In this document: piece after piece, positions 14,017 to 18,416 of the stretch
Numbering within the stretch: the stretch's first letter is position 1
How the letters are laid out: each line of letters starts with the position of its first letter
Assembly (NCBI GenBank): GCA_900753685.1
Contig: CAAEAB010000119.1
Coordinates: 1-18,416 of the forward strand
Length of the DNA stretch: 18,416 bases
DNA from: Lachnospiraceae bacterium
GTDB lineage: Bacteria; Bacillota; Clostridia; Lachnospirales; Lachnospiraceae
Direction of reading: 5' to 3'
Made by a program: the position numbers and the translations under genes
The notes under the pieces: generated by a model
Told to the model about the DNA's origin: nothing
The model's input: the letters and a program-made list of their open reading frames with translations, nothing else
The model's database searches: none

Positions 14017-14936
14017 TGTGGATACCTGTAGTAATTTTGATTATTATTGCTTTATTGATTGTTGTGTCCAGTATTAAAATCGTACCCCAGGCCCATGCTT
14101 ATGTAATTGAGCGTCTTGGAGCTTATCAGGGAACCTGGTCCGTTGGTTTCCATGTAAAGGTGCCGGTTATTGACAAGGTTGCCAAAAAGGTTATTTTGAA
14201 AGAGCAGGTTGTGGACTTCGCACCGCAGCCGGTAATCACGAAGGATAACGTTACGATGCGGATCGATACGGTTGTATTCTATCAGATTACAGACCCGAAA
14301 TTATACTGCTACGGTGTTCAGAACCCGATCATGGCTATTGAAAACTTGACCGCAACGACACTCCGTAATATTATCGGTGAGCTGGAGCTGGATGAATCTC
14401 TGACTTCCAGAGAAATTATTAATGCGAAAATGCGTTCCACCCTGGATGTGGCGACAGACCCTTGGGGAATTAAGGTAAATCGTGTTGAGTTAAAGAACAT
14501 TATTCCTCCGGCTGCGATTCAGGACGCCATGGAAAAACAGATGAAGGCTGAGCGTGAACGGAGAGAATCCATTCTTATCGCCGAAGGTGAAAAACGTTCT
14601 GCCATTCTTATTGCTGAAGGTCACAAGGAGTCCGCGATTCTGGATGCGGAGGCCGATAAGGAAGCGATGATTCTTCGTGCAGAAGCTGCCAGAGAAGCGA
14701 AAATCCGTGAGGCGGAAGGTGAAGCTCAGGCAATCCTTAAAATCCAGCAGGCGAATGCCGACGGTATCCGTTTCTTAAGAGAAGCCGGAGCTGATGAAGC
14801 CGTTCTTCGAATTAAAAGCCTGGAGGCCTTTGAAAAGGCGGCCGATGGAAAGGCGACAAAGATTATTATTCCTTCAGAAATTCAGGGCTTAGCCGGCCTT
14901 GCCAAATCGGTTGTTGAGACGGTAAAAGACGAATAA
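14013..14936 (+). CDS. SPFH/band 7 membrane protein (paraslipin/QmcA-like)
   Basis: This 307-residue protein has one N-terminal membrane segment (about 3-20) and a band 7/SPFH domain (about 24-180): [35 protein letters not shown] and [19 protein letters not shown] are typical. A long charged coiled coil follows (about 170-240), with several copies of an I-AEG-K--A-L repeat. This is the flotillin-like layout of the QmcA/paraslipin group. Such proteins form large membrane-anchored oligomers that organise membrane domains or chaperone membrane proteases. The start overlaps the NfeD stop codon, the canonical partner arrangement. The specific cellular role cannot be read from sequence. Confidence 0.93.
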   Translation: MMWIPVVILIIIALLIVVSSIKIVPQAHAYVIERLGAYQGTWSVGFHVKVPVIDKVAKKVILKEQVVDFAPQPVITKDNVTMRIDTVVFYQITDPKLYCYGVQNPIMAIENLTATTLRNIIGELELDESLTSREIINAKMRSTLDVATDPWGIKVNRVELKNIIPPAAIQDAMEKQMKAERERRESILIAEGEKRSAILIAEGHKESAILDAEADKEAMILRAEAAREAKIREAEGEAQAILKIQQANADGIRFLREAGADEAVLRIKSLEAFEKAADGKATKIIIPSEIQGLAGLAKSVVETVKDE

Positions 14937-14958
14937 ATTACTTTTGGAGATGGGGAAG

Positions 14959-15954
14959 ATGAATTTAAAAGGAAGAAATTTCCTGACATTAAAGGATTTT
15001 ACAGAGGAAGAAATTCTTTATTTGCTGGAGCTTGCAGCAGATTTAAAGGAGCGAAAGAAAAAGGGAATTCCGGTGGATGTGCTCAGAGGAAAAAATGTAG
15101 CTTTGATTTTTGAAAAAACAAGTACACGTACTCGGTGCGCTTTTGAGGTTGCCGCCCATGACTTAGGCATGGGCACAACCTATCTGGATCCGTCCGGTTC
15201 CCAGATTGGCAAAAAGGAGAGTATCGAGGATACGGCCCGGGTTCTCGGCCGGATGTTTGAAGGTATCGAATATCGGGGGTATGGCCAGGAAATCGTGGAA
15301 GAGTTGGCCGAAAATGCCGGAGTGCCGGTTTGGAACGGTCTGACGAATGAGTATCATCCGACGCAGATGTTGGCAGATTTTTTGACAATCCGCGAGCATT
15401 TGGGCGAGCTGAAGGGCAAGAAGATGGTTTATATTGGTGATGCTCGATACAATATGGCAAATTCCTACATGATCGCCTGTGCGAAGCTGGGACTTCATTT
15501 TGTTGCCTGCGCGCCGGAAAAATATTTTCCGAATGCAGAGCTTCGGGCAGAGTGCGAAGCCTTTGCGAAGGTTTCCGGCGGAACGATTGCATTTATCGAG
15601 GATCCGATGGAAGCTACAAAGGGCGCCGATGTAATCTGCACCGATGTATGGGTATCCATGGGTGAGCCGGATGAAGTATGGGAAGAGCGTATCCGCGATC
15701 TGACACCGTATCGAGTAACAGCAGAGCTTATGTTAAACGCAGGATCGCAAGCGATTTTCCTTCATTGTCTGCCTTCCTTCCATGATTTAAAGACAAAGAT
15801 TGGAAAGGAAATGGGCGAACGTTTCGGCATCACCGAGATGGAGGTGACCGATGAAGTCTTTGAATCGGCCCAGTCGAAGGTATTTGATGAAGCGGAAAAC
15901 CGTATGCACACAATTAAGGCTGTGATGGCGGCCACCCTCTGTGATGAAATTTAG
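14959..15954 (+). CDS. argF: Ornithine carbamoyltransferase
   Basis: This 331-residue enzyme makes citrulline from ornithine and carbamoyl phosphate, or runs the reverse reaction in the deiminase pathway. The carbamoyl-phosphate loop STRTR (55-59), HPTQ (133-136), the ornithine motif DVWVSM (229-234) and HCLPSFHD (269-276) are all in place. The last has Ser273 where most relatives have Ala. Length and motifs match true ornithine enzymes rather than aspartate or putrescine carbamoyltransferase. The ATG at 14959 is chosen because GGAG lies nine bases upstream; two earlier in-frame starts (14944, 14950) have poorly placed ribosome sites. No other arginine gene is visible, so an anabolic (argF) or catabolic (arcB) role is open. 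The neighbours on both sides are tightly spaced housekeeping genes. Confidence 0.93.
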   Translation: MNLKGRNFLTLKDFTEEEILYLLELAADLKERKKKGIPVDVLRGKNVALIFEKTSTRTRCAFEVAAHDLGMGTTYLDPSGSQIGKKESIEDTARVLGRMFEGIEYRGYGQEIVEELAENAGVPVWNGLTNEYHPTQMLADFLTIREHLGELKGKKMVYIGDARYNMANSYMIACAKLGLHFVACAPEKYFPNAELRAECEAFAKVSGGTIAFIEDPMEATKGADVICTDVWVSMGEPDEVWEERIRDLTPYRVTAELMLNAGSQAIFLHCLPSFHDLKTKIGKEMGERFGITEMEVTDEVFESAQSKVFDEAENRMHTIKAVMAATLCDEI

Positions 15955-15966
15955 GAGAGTGCTTTT

Positions 15967-16944
15967 GTGAAGGAAGCTATTTTGCAGATGTTAAAGACCC
16001 GGCAGGATTTTGTGTCCGGCCAGGAACTATGTGAATATTTTCAGGTCTCCCGGACAGCTGTCTGGAAGGTGATTGGACAGCTTAAGAATGAGGGCTATGA
16101 AATTGAGGCGATAAACCGAAAAGGTTATCGCCTTATCGCCAGTCCAGATATACTTACGGAGGCCGAGATTTTAAGCGGTATGACGACCAGTATCATGGGA
16201 CGTCATGTGTATTTCTATGACAGTCTTGGTTCCACCAATGACCAGGCACGGATGCTGGCCGAACAGGGAGCGCCGGACGGAACGCTGGTGGTGGCAGAGA
16301 CTCAGAATACAGGTAAGGGACGGATGGGACGGGCCTTCTTTTCTCCGAAGGGCTGTGGCATATGGATGTCTTTGATTTTAAAACCAGATATTCCGCCGGT
16401 GGATGCTTCTATGATTACTTTGATTGGCGCCATGGCCGTTCAGGAAATGATGGAGAGCTTTGGCCTGGAGTCAGGAATTAAGTGGCCGAATGATTTGGTC
16501 ATCGATCACCGAAAAACAACGGGAATTTTAACCGAGATGAGCGCTGGACCTGATGTGGTGAATTACATTGTTCTGGGTATAGGAATTAATGTGAACATGA
16601 AGGAATTTCCGGAGGAACTGAGAGAAACAGCCATATCGATGGCGATGGCCTCGGGGAAAAACTATCACCGGGCGGAGGTTATACACCGGGTGATGAAGTA
16701 TTTTGAGACAAATTACCGACAGTTTTTAAAGCGTGGTAATCTGACTTTTTTGAAAGAAAAATATGATGCCAGCTTGATTCATTTAAATAAGGAAATTCGT
16801 ATCCATGAAATCCGGAGGGATTGGCGGGCTGTTTCCCGTGGTATTAACGATATCGGAGAGCTGATGGTTTCCGTGGACGGAGAAGAGACGACGGTGCGCT
16901 CTGGCGAGGTGTCAATCCGCGGCATCTATGGATATGCAGAATAG
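15967..16944 (+). CDS. birA: Bifunctional biotin-[acetyl-CoA-carboxylase] ligase / biotin operon repressor
   Basis: This 325-residue BirA activates biotin as biotinyl-AMP and attaches it to carboxylase carrier domains. It also has an N-terminal winged helix-turn-helix (about 10-60, SGQELCEYFQVSRTAVWKVI), so it probably represses biotin genes. The ligase domain shows GSTND (88-92), the adenylate loop GKGRMGR (116-122; E. coli has GRGRRGR) and KWPND (172-176). A C-terminal SH3-like domain closes the protein. The start is GTG at 15967, with AGGAGAG at 15953-15959. It lies 12 bases after argF and 11 before the next gene, inside a tight operon. No biotin operator-like palindrome is visible in the small gaps here, so any repression targets lie elsewhere. 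Confidence 0.93.
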   Translation: MKEAILQMLKTRQDFVSGQELCEYFQVSRTAVWKVIGQLKNEGYEIEAINRKGYRLIASPDILTEAEILSGMTTSIMGRHVYFYDSLGSTNDQARMLAEQGAPDGTLVVAETQNTGKGRMGRAFFSPKGCGIWMSLILKPDIPPVDASMITLIGAMAVQEMMESFGLESGIKWPNDLVIDHRKTTGILTEMSAGPDVVNYIVLGIGINVNMKEFPEELRETAISMAMASGKNYHRAEVIHRVMKYFETNYRQFLKRGNLTFLKEKYDASLIHLNKEIRIHEIRRDWRAVSRGINDIGELMVSVDGEETTVRSGEVSIRGIYGYAE

Positions 16945-16955
16945 AGGAAACAAAA

Positions 16956-17294
16956 ATGTGTCAGGAAAATGTGGTACTGTGCGCGGCCAGCGCCTATGAT
17001 GAGAAATTTTATTTCAATCAGGATTTTGACGCTTTGCCGGAGAGTATCAAAGAGGAATTAAAAATTATCTGTGTGCTTTTTACGGCAGATGTGGGCGGCG
17101 TCCTAATGATAGAATTTACCCCGGAGGGAGATTTGGAACTTCAGGTGGATGTGGCTGAAGATGATATTTTATATGATGAGATTGGTAGCGGGTTGAAAAT
17201 CAGACAGATCCAGCGGGAACGGTCAGAGCTGTTTGAAACACTGGAGATGTATTACCGAGCTTTTTTCCTCGGAGATATAACGGGATTAGAATGA
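16956..17294 (+). CDS. Small acidic protein of unknown function (DUF6145-like)
   Basis: This 112-residue protein is strongly acidic (many Asp/Glu, especially about residues 60-85) and has no membrane segment or signal peptide. Notable parts are the N-terminal VVLCAASAYDEKFYFNQDF, a central hydrophobic IICVLFTADVGGVLMIEF strand pair, and a C-terminal helix-like ELFETLEMYYRAFFLG. It resembles a conserved clostridial family that I believe is catalogued as DUF6145, but I am not certain of the name. The start ATG at 16956 follows a GAGG ribosome site. Spacing of 11 and 12 bases to birA and coaX makes co-transcription almost certain. No function can be assigned; the alternating strand pattern suggests a small a/b domain. 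Confidence 0.8.
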   Translation: MCQENVVLCAASAYDEKFYFNQDFDALPESIKEELKIICVLFTADVGGVLMIEFTPEGDLELQVDVAEDDILYDEIGSGLKIRQIQRERSELFETLEMYYRAFFLGDITGLE

Positions 17295-17306
17295 GGAGGT
17301 AAAAAT

Positions 17307-18080
17307 ATGTTATTGGCAATTGATATTGGGAATACAAATATAACGATGGGGCTTTTTAGGGGCGAAATACTTATGGGGAATTTCCGTATGACGACTCAGA
17401 TGCCGAGAACGTCGGATGAGTACGGCGTATTAATCCGTGAATTGATTCGAAGCGCCGGCTTTGAGCCGAAGGATATCGAACAGGTTATTATCGCATCGGT
17501 TGTTCCGGATATTATGTACTCCTTTACAAGTGGTATTAAAAAATATTTCTGTGCAGAACCGATCGTGGTAGGTCCCGGCGTAAAAACCGGCGTGCGCATC
17601 AACGCGGAGAATCCAAAGGAAGCGGGAGCCGATCTGATTGTCGATGCGGCGGCAGCCAAGGAAATTTATGGTGGACCGGCCATTGTCATCGATTATGGTT
17701 CGGCGACGACCTTTGAACTGATTCTTGAGGACGGCAGTCTGGATGCTGTCGTTATCGCACCGGGAATTCAGATGAGCGCCAACGCCCTGAGCAACCGGAC
17801 GGCGAAGCTTCCGGATGTGGAGATTAAGAAGCCGAAATCCATTCTGGCTAAAGAAATTATTTCCAACATCCAGGCCGGACTTTTCTATGGAAGTATCGGC
17901 GAGGCTGAATATATAGTAAAGAAAATGAAGGAAGAGGCCGGACTGCCAAATATTAAGGTCATCGCTACCGGCGGTCTTGGCGGAATTATTGCGGAGGAAT
18001 GTGAAGCGATCGATGTTTACGACAGCCTTCTGACTCTGAAGGGTCTTCGCATTATCCACAAGCGTTGTACAGGAAAATGA
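17307..18080 (+). CDS. coaX: Type III pantothenate kinase
   Basis: This 257-residue ASKHA-fold kinase phosphorylates pantothenate, the first step of coenzyme A synthesis. The phosphate loop DIGNTNITMG (6-15), the catalytic GAD (D109), the GPGVKTGV loop and VIDYGSATTFELI (second-domain phosphate motif) are present, and VIATGGLGG follows near residue 215. After the catalytic aspartate the protein reads GADLIVDAAAA, where the common family form is GADRIVNAVAA. Type III kinases usually need a monovalent cation and are not feedback-inhibited by CoA; this is family knowledge. The start ATG at 17307 follows GAGGAGG. The stop overlaps the dusB start (ATGA). Confidence 0.94.
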   Translation: MLLAIDIGNTNITMGLFRGEILMGNFRMTTQMPRTSDEYGVLIRELIRSAGFEPKDIEQVIIASVVPDIMYSFTSGIKKYFCAEPIVVGPGVKTGVRINAENPKEAGADLIVDAAAAKEIYGGPAIVIDYGSATTFELILEDGSLDAVVIAPGIQMSANALSNRTAKLPDVEIKKPKSILAKEIISNIQAGLFYGSIGEAEYIVKKMKEEAGLPNIKVIATGGLGGIIAEECEAIDVYDSLLTLKGLRIIHKRCTGK

Positions 18081-18416
18081 GAATAGGGAATGTAATACTT
18101 GATAACAATGTAATAGCGGCACCGATGGCAGGCGTGACAGACCTGCCATTTCGCTTGCTTTTAAAGGAGCAGGGCGTCGGCCTCGTGTGCAGCGAGATGG
18201 TCAGCGCCAAAGCGATTTACTATAATAATAAAAATACGGAAGCTCTCATGCTCTCCGATGAGCGGGAGCGTCCCTTTTCTCTTCAACTTTTTGGTTCTGA
18301 GCCGGAGCTTATGGCGGATATGGTTAAAAAGATCGAGGACAGGCCCTTTGATATCATTGATATTAACATGGGTTGTCCGGTGCCGAAGGTGGTCAATAAC
18401 GGCGAGGGGTCGGCCC
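18077..18416 (+). CDS. dusB: tRNA-dihydrouridine synthase (DusB-like), 5' part
   Basis: The first 113 codons of a flavin-dependent enzyme that reduces uridine to dihydrouridine in tRNA. The frame is open to the window edge. Family signatures are APMAGVTDLPFR near the N-terminus, VCSEMVSAKA, QLFGSEPE, and INMGCPVPKVVNNGEGSA, whose GCP cysteine is the conserved catalytic acid. The ATG at 18077 overlaps the coaX stop codon by four bases, and AGGA (18071-18074) immediately upstream serves as a partial ribosome site. In related Firmicutes coaX and a dus gene often sit together ahead of greA/lysS, so those may follow beyond the window. Confidence 0.92.
   Translation, partial: MRIGNVILDNNVIAAPMAGVTDLPFRLLLKEQGVGLVCSEMVSAKAIYYNNKNTEALMLSDERERPFSLQLFGSEPELMADMVKKIEDRPFDIIDINMGCPVPKVVNNGEGSA

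Noticed and set aside
17430..18149. Long reverse-strand open frame (239 codons) opposite coaX and dusB
   Set aside because: Its product has no recognisable motif, it lies antisense to a clear kinase gene in full, and the forward genes are tightly spaced with good ribosome sites.
1..18416. Mobile element, phage, CRISPR, toxin-antitoxin or defence system
   Set aside because: No transposase, integrase, terminal repeats, regular spacers or paired small genes were found; every gene but one has a recognisable housekeeping or metabolic family.

Overview
The window is a densely packed, single-strand stretch of a low-to-mid GC Firmicutes chromosome. It looks like a Clostridia genome, probably Lachnospiraceae-like. 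This is inferred from the Gram-positive style Shine-Dalgarno sites (AGGAGG), the use of TTG and GTG starts, the selenium-type molybdenum hydroxylase locus, the KtrAB potassium system, the dnaE-pfkA neighbourhood and the birA / small acidic protein / coaX / dusB run. All 17 genes (two of them cut by the window edges) read rightward. No gap exceeds about 85 bases. No tRNA, rRNA, mobile element, CRISPR array, phage gene or pseudogene was seen.

Region 1 (1-5984) is an accessory metabolic locus for a molybdenum hydroxylase that probably oxidises a purine such as xanthine. It holds the end of a YqeB-family maturation gene, an NCS2 xanthine/uracil-type permease with its own extended -10 promoter, the three separate subunits of the enzyme (FAD, 2x[2Fe-2S], Mo-pterin) and a MocA/YgfJ-like cofactor nucleotidyltransferase. 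The last four genes overlap one another end to end, so their translation is probably coupled. YqeB marks the enzyme as a candidate selenium-dependent molybdenum hydroxylase: in this group Se is a labile ligand at the Mo site and not selenocysteine, and no in-frame UGA is needed. The likely flow is purine uptake, then hydroxylation with electrons passing Mo to Fe-S to FAD, with MocA supplying the dinucleotide form of the cofactor.

Region 2 (about 5950-12719) is core metabolism. It holds the replicative polymerase dnaE, with an apparently complete PHP metal site and a clamp-binding motif, then ATP-type phosphofructokinase, then the two parts of a Ktr potassium uptake system (ktrB with a TTG start, then ktrA). 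Plausible promoters precede dnaE, pfkA and ktrA. A 13-bp stem-loop lies between pfkA and ktrB.

Region 3 (12720-18416) looks like one long transcription unit, with gaps of 0-22 bases or 4-base ATGA overlaps. It holds a SpoU/TrmH rRNA methyltransferase, an NfeD-SPFH (band 7) membrane pair, ornithine carbamoyltransferase, the biotin ligase/repressor BirA, a 112-residue acidic protein of unknown function, type III pantothenate kinase, and the start of a DusB-type tRNA-dihydrouridine synthase that runs off the window.

Nothing here is a clearly undescribed system. The items most worth a second look are the molybdenum hydroxylase locus, the unknown small protein between birA and coaX, the symmetric sequences around the ktr promoters, and a few key-residue departures in otherwise standard enzymes.
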